Source: Ilumatobacter coccineus YM16-304 (GTDB lineage Bacteria; Actinomycetota; Acidimicrobiia; Acidimicrobiales; Ilumatobacteraceae). Taken from it: a stretch of DNA of 64,000 bases. How positions within the stretch are numbered: the stretch's first letter is position 1; every line of letters starts with the position of its first letter. Position numbers and translations under genes: made by a program. Below, piece after piece: positions 35,443 to 44,974 of this stretch. Under the pieces are notes generated by a model. It was not told the DNA's origin, ran no database searches, and saw only the letters and a list, made by a program, of their open reading frames with translations. Location of the stretch: contig NC_020520.1 of the NCBI RefSeq assembly GCF_000348785.1, positions 4,030,001 through 4,094,000 on the forward strand, in the 5' to 3' direction.

Positions 35443-37430
35443 CAGTCGTCCTCTCGCCGAGTCGGTGCCGCCACCTGGGTCACGTCGGCCGGGAAGTGGC
35501 AGCGGAACCAGTGATGGTCATCACCACTCCGTACCGGCGCCTCGGTGGAGCAGATGTCTTGCGCGGCAGAGCAACGTGGTGAGAACCGGCACCCGGCCGG
35601 CGGGTCGATCAACGACGGCGGCCGCCCTTCGATCGTGGTGAGCGCAGAGTGGCTGGGCAGTTCGAGATTGGGCATCGACTGCATCAGCGCAACGGTGTAG
35701 CGGTGCTTCGGGTCGACGAAGATCTCGTCGGTCGGGCCCGACTCGATGACCTCGCCGGCGTAGACGATGGCGACCCGGTCGGTGAAACCCTTCACCACGG
35801 CGAGGTCGTGGGTGACGAGCACCATCGCCATGTTCCGCTCGCGCTGGAGCCCCGACAGGAGCGTGAGGATCTGGTCTTGCACGGTCACGTCGAGCGCGGT
35901 GGTCGGCTCGTCGGCGAGCAGCAGCCCCGGCTCGTTGGCCAGCGCGATCGCGATCGTCACGCGTTGCCGCATGCCTCCCGACAGTTGATGCGGGTACTCG
36001 CGAAGCCGACGCTCGGGCGCCGGGATGCCGACCTGACGCAGCAGGTCGAGCGCACGTTCACGCGCCGCGGCACGGGTCATGTCGCGGTGCACCATCATCG
36101 GTTCGACGATCTGGGTCTCGATGCGGCGGACCGGGTTGAGCGCCGTCAACGGATTCTGCGACACCATGCCGATCTTGGTGCCGAGCGCATGCTTGATCTC
36201 ATCGGGGGCGGATCGCAGCATGTCGACGCCGTCGACCTCGACCGTTCCCGAGCGGGTGACGTCGGCGAGCGCGAACGCGCCGACGATCGACCGCAGCACC
36301 ATGGTCTTGCCCGACCCTGACTCGCCGACCACGCCGAGCGCCTCGCCAGGCTGCACCGAGAGCGACACACCGTCGACGGCGCGAACGTCGCCGGCCGGCG
36401 TGTGCAGCGTGGTGTGCAGATCGGCGACGTGCAACGCCGCCGAGGTGGTGCTCGACCGATGCTCGCCCGCCACGCGCAGGCGTCGTTGGGTGGCGACCTC
36501 GCGAGGCGCCCACAGCGAACGGAGTCCGTCGCCGACGAGGTTGAACGCGAGGATCGTGAGGAACATCACCGTGGACGGGATCAGCGCAACGTGGCCGTGG
36601 TTGCTGATGTCGCCGGCGCCCTCGGCGATGAGTTGCCCCCAGGTGACCTGGTCGAGCGACAAGCCGATGAACGCGAGGCCGCCCTCGGCGACGATGACGA
36701 GCGCGAACCCGATGAACGCGAACGACAGCACCGGCAGCGCGATGTTGGGGGCGAGCTCACGGACGAGGATCCGTCGCTTCGTCGCGCCCATGCCCGATGC
36801 CGCGTCGACGAACTCCCGCTCAGCGAGCGCGAAGGTCGCACCGCGCACGATGCGGGCGTAGGCCGGGATGCTCGTGAGGCTGAACAACACGATGAACACC
36901 GTCATCGAGTTGCCGAACGTGGCCCGCACCGCGATGAGCAGCACCAGGCCGGGGAATGCGAGCGCGATGTCGATGAGGATCGACGTGACCGCGTCGACCT
37001 TGCCCTTCAGGTATCCGGCGGTGATACCGACCATCGTGCCCAACAGACCACCGCAGATCGTGACGGTGAGACCGAGGATGAGCGCCGGCCGGGCACCCTG
37101 GACGACACGGGCGAACAGATCACGTCCGCTCCCGTCGCCGCCGAACCAGGCGTTGAGTCCCGGCCCTTCGAACGCCATGACCTCGCGGGTGCGGATGCCG
37201 AGCGCCTCGGGGTCACGCAGCGGCAGCAGATCGCGGAACAGCGCGAAGAACACGAGCAGGGCGATCCACGACGCCGACAGGTAGAACACCACACCGAGCG
37301 ACCGACGTGGCGCCTTCGGCCGCTGATCGACCGGCGTGCCAGGGCTCCCGATCTCGGTGCCGGTCGACGCTGCCACGGCCGCGTCACTCGCCGTCCCGAC
37401 GCCGGTCGGGCCCGGTTCAACGAGCGCCAT
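35442..37430 (-). CDS. Fused ABC permease-ATPase (OppC-OppD-like)
   Basis: 662 residues. After a variable N-terminus and a first membrane segment (~48-68), residues ~90-300 are an OppC-type permease with the EAA loop ([20 protein letters not shown]). A ~30-residue linker leads to a full ABC ATPase: Walker A GESGSGKT near 366, signature LSGGMRQR near 475, and Walker [13 protein letters not shown] near 495. It ends with the oligopeptide C-terminal Cys motif ([15 protein letters not shown]). In most bacteria OppC and OppD are separate proteins, but fused forms are known in actinobacteria. It overlaps the upstream oppB by 14 bases. Confidence 0.92.
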   Translation of the reverse strand: MALVEPGPTGVGTASDAAVAASTGTEIGSPGTPVDQRPKAPRRSLGVVFYLSASWIALLVFFALFRDLLPLRDPEALGIRTREVMAFEGPGLNAWFGGDGSGRDLFARVVQGARPALILGLTVTICGGLLGTMVGITAGYLKGKVDAVTSILIDIALAFPGLVLLIAVRATFGNSMTVFIVLFSLTSIPAYARIVRGATFALAEREFVDAASGMGATKRRILVRELAPNIALPVLSFAFIGFALVIVAEGGLAFIGLSLDQVTWGQLIAEGAGDISNHGHVALIPSTVMFLTILAFNLVGDGLRSLWAPREVATQRRLRVAGEHRSSTTSAALHVADLHTTLHTPAGDVRAVDGVSLSVQPGEALGVVGESGSGKTMVLRSIVGAFALADVTRSGTVEVDGVDMLRSAPDEIKHALGTKIGMVSQNPLTALNPVRRIETQIVEPMMVHRDMTRAAARERALDLLRQVGIPAPERRLREYPHQLSGGMRQRVTIAIALANEPGLLLADEPTTALDVTVQDQILTLLSGLQRERNMAMVLVTHDLAVVKGFTDRVAIVYAGEVIESGPTDEIFVDPKHRYTVALMQSMPNLELPSHSALTTIEGRPPSLIDPPAGCRFSPRCSAAQDICSTEAPVRSGDDHHWFRCHFPADVTQVAAPTRREDD

Positions 37431-38370
37431 GGCGAATTCTCGGATCGAGGATCGAGTACAGGATGTCGACGAGGAAGTTCAGCGTGACGTACGCGACCGT
37501 GAGCAGTGCAACGACGGCGGCGACGACTTCGAAGTCCTGCAACACCACGCGCTGGATGACCAGGCGACCCATGCCGTTGATGCCGAACAGCACCTCGACG
37601 ATGAAGGCGCCACCGACGAGGCCGGCGACGTTGAGCCCCACGGCGGTGGTGAAGTTGAGCGACGACGGGCGCAGCACGTGGCGCCACATGATGCGACGCT
37701 CGCTCAGACCGCGTGCCTGGGCGAGCATGACGTAGTCCTCCTGCAACGTCTCGATCAGATCGCTTCGAAGCAGACGGAGGTAGACGGCCACGAGGTTGAG
37801 GCCGAGCGTGACCGAGGGCAGGAGCATCTGGCGCAGGTTGTCGAACGGATCGTCGTTGAGGCCGGGCAGGTCGTCGACGATCGTCGGGAACCAGCCCAGC
37901 TTCACGCCGAACACGAACGACAGGTAGATGCCGAGCACGAACGACGGGAGCGCCAGCAGGCCGAACGCGCCCGACGACGACCACTTGTCGATCCAACTCC
38001 CCGGTCGGCGAGCCGACGCGATGGCCAACGGCACTGCGATCGTGATCGCGATGATCTCGGCGAGCACCATGAGTTCGAGCGTCTTGGGCAGTGACTCTCG
38101 GATCAACTCCCAACTGCTGAACCCGTTGGTGACGATCGAGTCGCCGAAGTCGAAGGTCAGCGCGTTGCCGAGCCACTCGAGGTAGCGCGACACGAACGAA
38201 CCGTCGAGCCCCAGTTCGGTCTTGATCTGGGCGACGTTCTCCGGCGTCGCGTTGAGCCCGGCCTTGGCGGCGAGCAGGTCACTCTTGCCTTGGTCGAGCA
38301 GCCAGAACGTGAAGAACGTGACGACGAGGAAGACGAAGACCAAGCGCACGACGCGCTTGATGTACATCAT
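37417..38370 (-). CDS. ABC transporter permease (OppB/DppB-like)
   Basis: 317 residues with six predicted membrane segments and the binding-protein-dependent permease signature (MLAQARGLSERRIMWRHVLRPS) near 215-235. The N-terminus is a typical OppB start (YIKRVVRLVFVFLVVTFFTF). It forms the channel with the OppC half of the following fusion protein. It sits 44 bases downstream of the binding-protein gene and overlaps the next gene. Confidence 0.92.
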   Translation of the reverse strand: MMYIKRVVRLVFVFLVVTFFTFWLLDQGKSDLLAAKAGLNATPENVAQIKTELGLDGSFVSRYLEWLGNALTFDFGDSIVTNGFSSWELIRESLPKTLELMVLAEIIAITIAVPLAIASARRPGSWIDKWSSSGAFGLLALPSFVLGIYLSFVFGVKLGWFPTIVDDLPGLNDDPFDNLRQMLLPSVTLGLNLVAVYLRLLRSDLIETLQEDYVMLAQARGLSERRIMWRHVLRPSSLNFTTAVGLNVAGLVGGAFIVEVLFGINGMGRLVIQRVVLQDFEVVAAVVALLTVAYVTLNFLVDILYSILDPRIRHGAR

Positions 38371-38414
38371 GCGCTAGACCTCCGAACAGCCCGACGGCGG
38401 ACCGGTTGGAACCG

Positions 38415-40163
38415 TCACTGTTCGATCCACGCACCCGTCCAGGCGAAGAACGCTCCGTCGGTCATCGCCAGCGCCGGGCTGCCGTCGGGCAGCGTCAGCG
38501 ACACGCCGATGCCGTGCAGTTCGGGGATCGTCACGACGGCCTCGACGCCGTTGAGGTGATCGACCCAGAGCATCGGCACCTCGTCGCCGAGCGCCTTGAG
38601 GACCTGCGCGTAGCCTTCGCGACGGATGTCTTCGTCGACGTTCACCCGGCCCTTGTCGAAGCCGGCATCGATGTCGGCGCTGACGAGGTTCGACCAGTTG
38701 AGCAGACCGCCGCTCGAGTGGAAGAAGGTGTACTCGCGGTCGGGGTCGGGCGCACCGAACTGGAACCACGAGAACGCCTGGTAGTCGTCTTGGAGGGCGG
38801 TGATGGCCGACTGGCCCTGACCGATCTCCTTGAGCGAGCCTTCGATACCCACGTCGGCGAGGAACGACATCATCACTTCGGCGACCTCGATCACCGACGG
38901 GTTCGGCTCGATCGAGAGTTCGAACTCGATGGGGCCGACCTCGGCCTCGTACTCGTCGACGAGCGCTTGCGCGGCGGCCGGGTCGAACTGCGGGTAGTCG
39001 TTCTCCGAGTAGAACTTCGACGACGGGTTCCACGGGCCGTTGGCAGGCGTCGTGAGCCCGGACCGGAAGTTGTCGATGATGAACTGCTTGTCGATCGCGT
39101 GGGCCATCGCGCGGCGGACGCGGATGTCGTCGAACGGTGGCGCCGTGGTGTTGAGCAGCCAGAGGTACTCGTTGGCGCCGGCCGTGCCGATCCACACGTC
39201 GACGTCGTCGTCTTCGAGGAAGTCGACGATGTCTTCGTCACCCGGGCTCAGGTAGCCCTGCAGGTCGCCGGCATCGAACGCCTGACGCCGCACGGTCTGG
39301 TCGGGCAGGAACTTGAAGTTGACCGCATCGAGGTACGGCAACCCTTCGTCGGCTCGCCAGTAGTTCGGGTTCTTGACGATTCGGGCGCCGTCGCCCGGTG
39401 TCCAGCTCTCGAGCATGAATGGGCCGGTTCCGATGAACGTGTCGTTGGTGCCGATCGTGGACGGCGACACCATCCAGCCGGCTTGGCTGACGAGCGACTG
39501 CGGGAACTGCGCCCACGGCGACGACATGACGATCTCGACGGTGCTGTCGTCGACCGCCGTGATCGACGTGACCGGAGCGAACGAGAACCCGGCGGTCGGG
39601 CTGGCCTTGAAGGCGTTGAGGTTGGCAGCCACCGCCGGGCCGTCGACGGGTTCGCCGTCGTGGAAGACGACACCGGGCCGGGTGGTGATGGTCCAGACCG
39701 TGTAGTCGTCGTTCGGCTCGATGCTCTGTGCCAGGTTGGGCACCCAGTTGCCTTCGATGTCGAGACCGGCGAGCGAGTCGTTGAGCGCCGAGATGATGCG
39801 GATCGAACCCGGCGCGACGGCGCCGGTCGTGTCGAAGCCAGTGCCGTCGTTGGTGAGCCCCCACGTGATCTCGCCGCCGGGGACCGGCTCGAGCGAGGCG
39901 TCGTCGCTGCCTTCGCCTTCGCTGGTGATCTGATCGGCGTCTTCGAGCGGAGCGGCCGTGCTGGGCGGTGGATCGTCGCCGCCGGTTTCGGGTTCGTCGG
40001 ACGTCGCGGGTTCGTCGGCGTCGGTCGCCTCCGGCTCTGCCTCGACCTCGGTCGGTGTCGATTCTGCCTCGGGTTCGTCCCCGTCGTCCCCGCCGCACGC
40101 GGCGGCGACGAGCGCTCCCGAGATCAGAACGGCTGCAACGCGTCGACTACGGCGATGGATCAT
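38415..40163 (-). CDS. Family 5 extracellular solute-binding lipoprotein of the Opp-type transporter
   Basis: 582 residues. The lipoprotein signal (VAAVLISGALVAAACGGDD) has its Cys near 23. An acidic Glu/Pro/Thr tether runs to ~80. The family 5 binding fold follows, with motifs DYTVWTITTRPGVVFHDGEPVD near 190-215 (given in part) and DIRVRRAMAHAID near 345. Family members bind peptides, nickel, opines or other small solutes. The nearby amidohydrolase and semialdehyde dehydrogenase operon suggests a carboxylate or amide catabolic substrate rather than general peptides, but this is inference. Confidence 0.9.
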   Translation of the reverse strand: MIHRRSRRVAAVLISGALVAAACGGDDGDEPEAESTPTEVEAEPEATDADEPATSDEPETGGDDPPPSTAAPLEDADQITSEGEGSDDASLEPVPGGEITWGLTNDGTGFDTTGAVAPGSIRIISALNDSLAGLDIEGNWVPNLAQSIEPNDDYTVWTITTRPGVVFHDGEPVDGPAVAANLNAFKASPTAGFSFAPVTSITAVDDSTVEIVMSSPWAQFPQSLVSQAGWMVSPSTIGTNDTFIGTGPFMLESWTPGDGARIVKNPNYWRADEGLPYLDAVNFKFLPDQTVRRQAFDAGDLQGYLSPGDEDIVDFLEDDDVDVWIGTAGANEYLWLLNTTAPPFDDIRVRRAMAHAIDKQFIIDNFRSGLTTPANGPWNPSSKFYSENDYPQFDPAAAQALVDEYEAEVGPIEFELSIEPNPSVIEVAEVMMSFLADVGIEGSLKEIGQGQSAITALQDDYQAFSWFQFGAPDPDREYTFFHSSGGLLNWSNLVSADIDAGFDKGRVNVDEDIRREGYAQVLKALGDEVPMLWVDHLNGVEAVVTIPELHGIGVSLTLPDGSPALAMTDGAFFAWTGAWIEQ

Positions 40164-40310
40164 CGAATTCCCCCAAGGATGTGATGTATGAGCACCCGGC
40201 GAAGCTGGGCACTGGCTCAGAACCTAGTCACTCACGAGAGTGCCCTTCGACACGAAGCGTGTCGGACGTCACGTCAGACCCGCACTCCCACCCCAGGTCA
40301 CGGTGCCGCG

Positions 40311-40347
40311 ACCTGGTTATTTCCATCCCGGATGGAAATAACCAGGT
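40311..40347. terminator. Perfect 37-bp palindrome, terminator (copy 2)
   Basis: Identical over all 37 bases to the palindrome at 17302-17338. It directly abuts the stop codon of the amidohydrolase gene (40348) and separates the catabolic operon from the transporter operon downstream. Identity between two loci 23 kb apart shows it is a dispersed repeat used at a terminator position. Confidence 0.7.
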
Positions 40348-41595
40348 TCAGAGGTGGCGGTGGTGCCAGGCGCCGGCCTTCATCACGCCCACGATGCGGT
40401 CGGGGTCTTGCAGCACCGTCACATCGCCCGTCGGGTCGCCGTCGACCACGACGAGATCGGCAAACGTCTCGGCTTCGAGCGTGCCCACCATGCCCGCCGG
40501 GTCGAAGCCCTTGCCGCCATCTCTAGTGGCACACAGCAGCGCCTCGGCGTGGCCCATCTCGAACAGCTCGACGAAGTACTGCAGGTCGGTCGCGTTCGTG
40601 CCGTGCGGCGTAATCGAGAGTCCATAGTCGCCGCCGATGGTCAGCGGAACGCGGACCTCGCGAAGTCGCTTCACCGCGCTCACGGTTTCGTCGACTTCGC
40701 GTTGGTAGCCACGGGCCACCATCGCAGCGCGGCTCAGCCCGATCTCGTGACCACGGTTCAGGAGTTGGATCTCCCACGCGATGCCGGGGCCGACGATGAT
40801 GCGATCCCGGGCAGCAGCGAGCATCTCGACCGCTTCGTCGTCGAGGAAGTTGGCATGGCCGATGAAGTCGACGCCGAATCGCACCGCTTGCTTCACCGCC
40901 TCGGCCGACCGCGCATGACACGCCACCCGGAGACCACGTGCGTGCGCTTCGGTGCACGCCGCTTCGACTTCCTCGTCGGTGTAGCTGATCACGCCCGGCG
41001 CAGCATGCGCAGAGAGCTCCTCGCCGTCGAGGAAGATCTTCACGACGTCGGCCCCCGACTTGGCCACCTCGCGCACCGCGGCGCGGACCGCCCACGGTCC
41101 GTCGGCGATCCGCTTGCGGCCTTCGCTCGCCGGCTCCTTGTTGTCGGCGTTGCTGCCCGTCGAGCCGATGTCTCGATCCGACGCCAACAGGCGCGGCCCG
41201 GCGACACGACCCGAGTCGATGGCGTCGCGCAGGTGCACGTCGATCCCTTGCGCCGACCCGAAACTGATCGCCGACGTGAAGCCCATCCGCAGCAGCTCGG
41301 CGGCGTTGTCGACGGCGTCGAGCATGGCGATGGGGACGGGTTGCTTGTCGAGTTGGCTCGGGTGAGCGTTCGAATACGACAGGTGCACGTGCGACTCGGT
41401 CATGCCGGGCATGACGAACCTGCCGGCGACGTCGACGCGTTCGACGTCGCCGTCGACATCGGGGTCGTCGGGAGCGTCGGCGGTCGGCCCGGACCACACG
41501 ATTCGGTCGCCCTCGATCAGCACCGCGCCGTCGGCGATGACCGTCTCGTCGACGCCGACGAAGAGTCGGGCGTTGGTGATCAGCGTGCCGCTCAT
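40348..41595 (-). CDS. Amidohydrolase (imidazolonepropionase/prolidase-like)
   Basis: 415 residues from the ATG at 41595, overlapping the upstream gene by ATGA. It belongs to the metal-dependent amidohydrolase superfamily: MPGMTESHVHLS (HxH, residues ~64-76), VVKIFLDG (metal-bridging Lys region, ~188), ACHARS (~232) and IGHANF (~252) His residues, and GGDYG (catalytic Asp, ~330). It ends with TFADLVVVDGDPTGDV. This subfamily hydrolyses cyclic amides or N-acyl and dipeptide bonds. The substrate is presumably linked to the adjacent Opp-type importer. It is the last gene of an operon that starts with a semialdehyde dehydrogenase. Confidence 0.87.
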   Translation of the reverse strand: MSGTLITNARLFVGVDETVIADGAVLIEGDRIVWSGPTADAPDDPDVDGDVERVDVAGRFVMPGMTESHVHLSYSNAHPSQLDKQPVPIAMLDAVDNAAELLRMGFTSAISFGSAQGIDVHLRDAIDSGRVAGPRLLASDRDIGSTGSNADNKEPASEGRKRIADGPWAVRAAVREVAKSGADVVKIFLDGEELSAHAAPGVISYTDEEVEAACTEAHARGLRVACHARSAEAVKQAVRFGVDFIGHANFLDDEAVEMLAAARDRIIVGPGIAWEIQLLNRGHEIGLSRAAMVARGYQREVDETVSAVKRLREVRVPLTIGGDYGLSITPHGTNATDLQYFVELFEMGHAEALLCATRDGGKGFDPAGMVGTLEAETFADLVVVDGDPTGDVTVLQDPDRIVGVMKAGAWHHRHL

Positions 41596-42557
41596 GTCGT
41601 GGCCTCCAGTCGGAGCAGTCGTTCTGCGTTGCGTGTGAGCCCGGCGTCGAACTCGTCGGTCTGCTCCGGTGTGTCCCACCCGCCGAAGTTGGTGCCGTAG
41701 ACCATCCGATCGACGCCGACGGTGTCGACGACGAGGTCGCGTGCTCGGCCTGGCTCGAGGTGCGAGTCGAACCAGAGTCGACGGAGGTCGGCGGCGAAGT
41801 CGGAGTCGCGACCCCGGAACGAGGCCATCGAGTCGAACCGCTGCGCCAGGAACGCGATCGCACCACCACCGTGCGACACGCACACGTCGAGGTCGGGGTG
41901 TCGCTCCAACACGCCGCCGAGGACGAGCGAGGCCACCGCCATCGTCTCCTCGTACGTGTAACCGAGGATCAGGTCGAGGCCGAAGCGATGCAGACGTTGG
42001 TCGGGCGCCGGGCCCACGCCATCGTTGGTGACGCCGTGGATGAACAGCGGCACGTCGCGTGCGACGACGGTTCGGTAGAAGTCGTCGAGGCTCGGGTCGT
42101 CGAGCGCCACGCCGTAGTCGGTGCCGATGTACGCCGCGACCAGACCGAGTTGGTCGACCGCTCGCTCCAACTCGGCGCACGCGGCGTCGGGATCCTGCAG
42201 CGCGACCTGCGCGGCGCCGACCAGGCGACTCGGGTGCGGCGCCACGATGGCGGCCATCGCGTCGTTGGTCGCCCGAGCGAAGTCGACGGCCGGGCTCGCT
42301 TCGATCTTGCCGAACAGGGTGAGCGGATTGGGCGAGAGCATCTGCCGCTCGATGCCCACGCGATCCATCGCTTCGAGCCGCAGGTCGACGTTCATGAACA
42401 GGCTACGGCGGTACGGGATCGGCTTCATCTCGTACTCGCCGACGCGGAAGTACTCGCGTCCTTCGGCATCGTCGCCGTGGAACGGTCCGTACTTCCCGGC
42501 TGCGCCGAACGCGTCCCCGAGCACGACGTGGGCGTGCAGATCGAAGACGCCGCTCAC
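41592..42557 (-). CDS. Amidohydrolase family 2 protein (ACMSD-like decarboxylase/hydrolase)
   Basis: 321 residues. The N-terminal metal motif is DLHAHVV (HxH). Later metal or catalytic positions are FIHGVTND near 168, SHGGGAIAFLAQRFD near 228 and YGTNFGGWD near 292 (the usual Asp lies in a shifted context). This family includes ACMSD, gamma-resorcylate decarboxylase and lactone hydrolases of aromatic meta-cleavage routes. It starts 2 bases after the ABM gene stop and overlaps the next amidohydrolase by 4 bases. With the ABM monooxygenase and semialdehyde dehydrogenase it suggests breakdown of an aromatic or cyclic acid. Confidence 0.85.
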   Translation of the reverse strand: MSGVFDLHAHVVLGDAFGAAGKYGPFHGDDAEGREYFRVGEYEMKPIPYRRSLFMNVDLRLEAMDRVGIERQMLSPNPLTLFGKIEASPAVDFARATNDAMAAIVAPHPSRLVGAAQVALQDPDAACAELERAVDQLGLVAAYIGTDYGVALDDPSLDDFYRTVVARDVPLFIHGVTNDGVGPAPDQRLHRFGLDLILGYTYEETMAVASLVLGGVLERHPDLDVCVSHGGGAIAFLAQRFDSMASFRGRDSDFAADLRRLWFDSHLEPGRARDLVVDTVGVDRMVYGTNFGGWDTPEQTDEFDAGLTRNAERLLRLEATT

Positions 42558-42559
42558 GG

Positions 42560-42916
42560 TCAGTCTCCCGTGTCGGCGACGGCGTCGAAGCGGAAGCCGT
42601 TGTGGTCGTAGACCGGGCCGCGATCCTCCGCTGCGTACAGGCGGTTCTCGGAGTGCACGAACCCACCGCAGTTGCGGAGCACGTCGACCATCTTGGCGTA
42701 GTTCGGGTGATCGAAGTGGGCCCGCAAATTCTCGGGATCGGTCCAGAGTTCGTACACCTGGACGTGCGTCGGCGCGGCCGGGTCGGCGGCGAAGCAGTAT
42801 GCGAGACAGCCCGGCTCGTCGTCACGTGTGGCCTTCTGGACGTCGGCGGTGAGTGCGACGGCGTTGTCGCGATCGGCCTCGGTCTCGAACGACAACGTCG
42901 CGGTGATGATGATCAT
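42560..42916 (-). CDS. ABM-domain (antibiotic biosynthesis monooxygenase-like) protein
   Basis: 118 residues from the ATG at 42916, preceded by AGGGGAG. A small ferredoxin-like dimeric fold: MIIITATLSFETEADRD, then GCLAYCFAADP, YELWTDPENLRAHFDHP. The His and Trp pattern is that of quinol monooxygenase-type ABM proteins (YgiN-like). Members oxidise phenols/quinols or act as small isomerases. It is tightly coupled to the downstream amidohydrolase (2-base gap). Confidence 0.85.
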   Translation of the reverse strand: MIIITATLSFETEADRDNAVALTADVQKATRDDEPGCLAYCFAADPAAPTHVQVYELWTDPENLRAHFDHPNYAKMVDVLRNCGGFVHSENRLYAAEDRGPVYDHNGFRFDAVADTGD

Positions 42917-43032
42917 GTTGCTCCCCTGGTGGTCTGCATCGAACGGTAGTGATGCAGATTCCGCCGACTCGGCTCGGAGCAGCACGTCGGTGGGGAGCGG
43001 CGCTGCCGCCCGCTGGCTACACCGAATGCTGG

Positions 43033-44457
43033 CTACACCGACCAGCCGACGAGTTTCGTGTCGAGGTACTCGTCGAGGCCGACGTGGCCGCCCTCGCGAC
43101 CGATGCCCGATTCCTTGACACCGCCGAACGGAGCCGCCGACGAGGTGGGGTTGATGTCGTTGATCCCGATGATGCCGAAGCGCAAGCCCTCGGCGGTGCG
43201 CCACGCGCGGGAGATGTCGTTGGTGTAGATGTACGCCGCGAGTCCGTACGCGGTGTCGTTCGCCTTGGCGAGGATGTCGTCGTCGTCATCGAACACGATG
43301 ACCGGCGCGACGGGCCCGAACGTCTCCTCGGAGTGGATGGCCATGTCGGCCGTGACGTCGGCGAGCACGGTCGGTGCGAAGAAGTTGCCGGCGTCGAGAC
43401 CGTCGGCCGTGAGGCGTTCACCGCCGACGACGACTCGGGCGCCCTTGTCGCGAGCGTCGTTCACCTGACGAGCAACCTTGTCGATGCTCGGCTCGTCGAC
43501 GAGCGGTCCGATCGACACACCGTCGCCGAATCCCGATCCGGCCTTCATCTTCGACACTCGGTCGGCGAGCGTCTCGAGGAACGGCTCGGCGATCGAACGC
43601 TGGACGTAGATGCGGTTCGGCGAGATGCACGCCTGCCCGGTGTTGAGGAACTTGACCATCGCCGCGCCCTTGGCCGCGTGGACGGGGTCGGCGTCGTCGA
43701 ACACGATGAACGGCGCGTGGCCACCGAGCTCCATCGACACCCGCTTGACGCTGCTCGCCGCGCCGGCAGCGAGCTGCTTGCCGACCTCGGTCGAGCCGGT
43801 GAACGAGAGCTTGCGGACGCGGTCGTCGGCGAGCCAGGTGTTGCCGATCGGCACCGGGTCGGAGGCGTTGACCATGTTGACCACGCCGGGCGGGAGGCCG
43901 ATCTCGTCGAAGATCTCGAACACCGCCTTGGCACACAGCGGCGTCTGCTCCGCCGGCTTGAGCACCATCGTGCAGCCGGCCGCCAGTGCCGGCCCGAGCT
44001 TGCGGGTGAGCATCGAGATCGGATAGTTCCACGGCGTCACCGCCGCGCACACGCCGACGGGTTGGCGCATCACCATGAAGCGTTGATCGGACCGTGCCGA
44101 CGGAATCGTCTCGCCGTAGACCCGCTTCGCCTCCTCGGCGTACCAGAGCAGGAAGTCGGAGGCGTACTTCACTTCGTTGCGCGCGGCTTTGATCGGCTTG
44201 CCCTGCTCGGTGGTCATCAGGTCGGCGAGATCGCCGGCCCGGTCGGTCATCAGTCGCCACGCCGCGTAGAGATGTTCGGCGCGCTGATACGCGGTGAGTC
44301 CGGCCCACCCGTCGAACGCGTCGTGTGCCGCGTCGACTGCAGCCGTCGCCTCGGCCACGCCGCCATCGGCGACCCGTCCGATCTCCTCCCCCGTCGCCGG
44401 GTTCGTCACCGCGAACGTCGATGCACCGTCGAGCCACTCACCATTGATGTACTGCAC
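43033..44457 (-). CDS. NAD(P)-dependent aldehyde (succinate-semialdehyde-type) dehydrogenase
   Basis: 474 residues, a standard length. Catalytic Asn in TPWNYP near 140, Glu in MELGGHAP near 240, and nucleophile Cys in NTGQACISPNR near 275. The C-terminal motif is PFGGVKESGIGREGG. The closest known group is the GabD-like succinate-semialdehyde dehydrogenases. It heads the minus-strand operon with the ABM protein and two amidohydrolases (116 bases to the next gene), oxidising an aldehyde made in that route. Confidence 0.92.
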   Translation of the reverse strand: MQYINGEWLDGASTFAVTNPATGEEIGRVADGGVAEATAAVDAAHDAFDGWAGLTAYQRAEHLYAAWRLMTDRAGDLADLMTTEQGKPIKAARNEVKYASDFLLWYAEEAKRVYGETIPSARSDQRFMVMRQPVGVCAAVTPWNYPISMLTRKLGPALAAGCTMVLKPAEQTPLCAKAVFEIFDEIGLPPGVVNMVNASDPVPIGNTWLADDRVRKLSFTGSTEVGKQLAAGAASSVKRVSMELGGHAPFIVFDDADPVHAAKGAAMVKFLNTGQACISPNRIYVQRSIAEPFLETLADRVSKMKAGSGFGDGVSIGPLVDEPSIDKVARQVNDARDKGARVVVGGERLTADGLDAGNFFAPTVLADVTADMAIHSEETFGPVAPVIVFDDDDDILAKANDTAYGLAAYIYTNDISRAWRTAEGLRFGIIGINDINPTSSAAPFGGVKESGIGREGGHVGLDEYLDTKLVGWSV

Positions 44458-44509
44458 GCCTGCAGTCTGTCGCAGCGTCAGGCGCTCCGCCGAACGCGTC
44501 GTCGACCGA

Positions 44510-44854
44510 TCAGCGCTTCACCAGCCGAGCGATGTCGCCGGTGGCCTTGTCGACGTCGACCGCCACGACGGGACGCCCGTCGGTCTCGTCGGGCACGACG
44601 AACCACGCCACGGCGTACGCGATCACCTGCGGGCCGGGCAGCAGGATGCTGAGGAGTGCCAACGCCCGCACGGTGGTGCGACTCCAGCCGTACTTGTCGG
44701 CGATCCCGGCGCACACACCACCGAGGCGGCGACCGTCTCGGGGTCGCACGAGGCGAGGCTCCGTCGGTGCTCCGGGGTTCGGGGCCGGTGGCGGGTTCGA
44801 TGATGGCGGTGGGAGTGCTGTCGACGTGTCGGGACCGGGGAGTCGTGCGTTCAT
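44510..44854 (-). CDS. PspC-domain membrane protein
   Basis: 114 residues. After a Pro-rich N-terminal ~35 residues comes the PspC domain (RPRDGRRLGGVCAGIADKYG) with one hydrophobic segment (LALLSILLPGPQVIAYAVAWFVV). PspC proteins sense envelope stress at the membrane. The C-terminal tail (VDVDKATGDIARLVKR) is cytoplasmic. A perfect palindrome at 44907-44932, 53 bases upstream, may be its operator or the upstream gene's terminator. Confidence 0.88.
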   Translation of the reverse strand: MNARLPGPDTSTALPPPSSNPPPAPNPGAPTEPRLVRPRDGRRLGGVCAGIADKYGWSRTTVRALALLSILLPGPQVIAYAVAWFVVPDETDGRPVVAVDVDKATGDIARLVKR

Positions 44855-44906
44855 GGCTCCACGATGAACGCCCCATCGGCGCTGGTCGATCCTGGCTCCC
44901 GGTGTC

Positions 44907-44932
44907 CGATGGTGGGGTCTTCCCCACCATCG
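44907..44932. promoter_or_regulatory. Palindrome upstream of pspC-like gene (operator or terminator)
   Basis: CGATGGTGGGG (44907-44917) pairs perfectly with CCCCACCATCG (44922-44932) around TCTT. It lies in the 120-base gap between the acyltransferase stop (44975) and the pspC-like start (44854), both on the minus strand. Either a terminator of the first or an operator of the second fits. Confidence 0.5.
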
Positions 44933-44974
44933 ATGACCGGACCGGTGCCGCCTCCCGTGTCGGCGACGGGCCGG

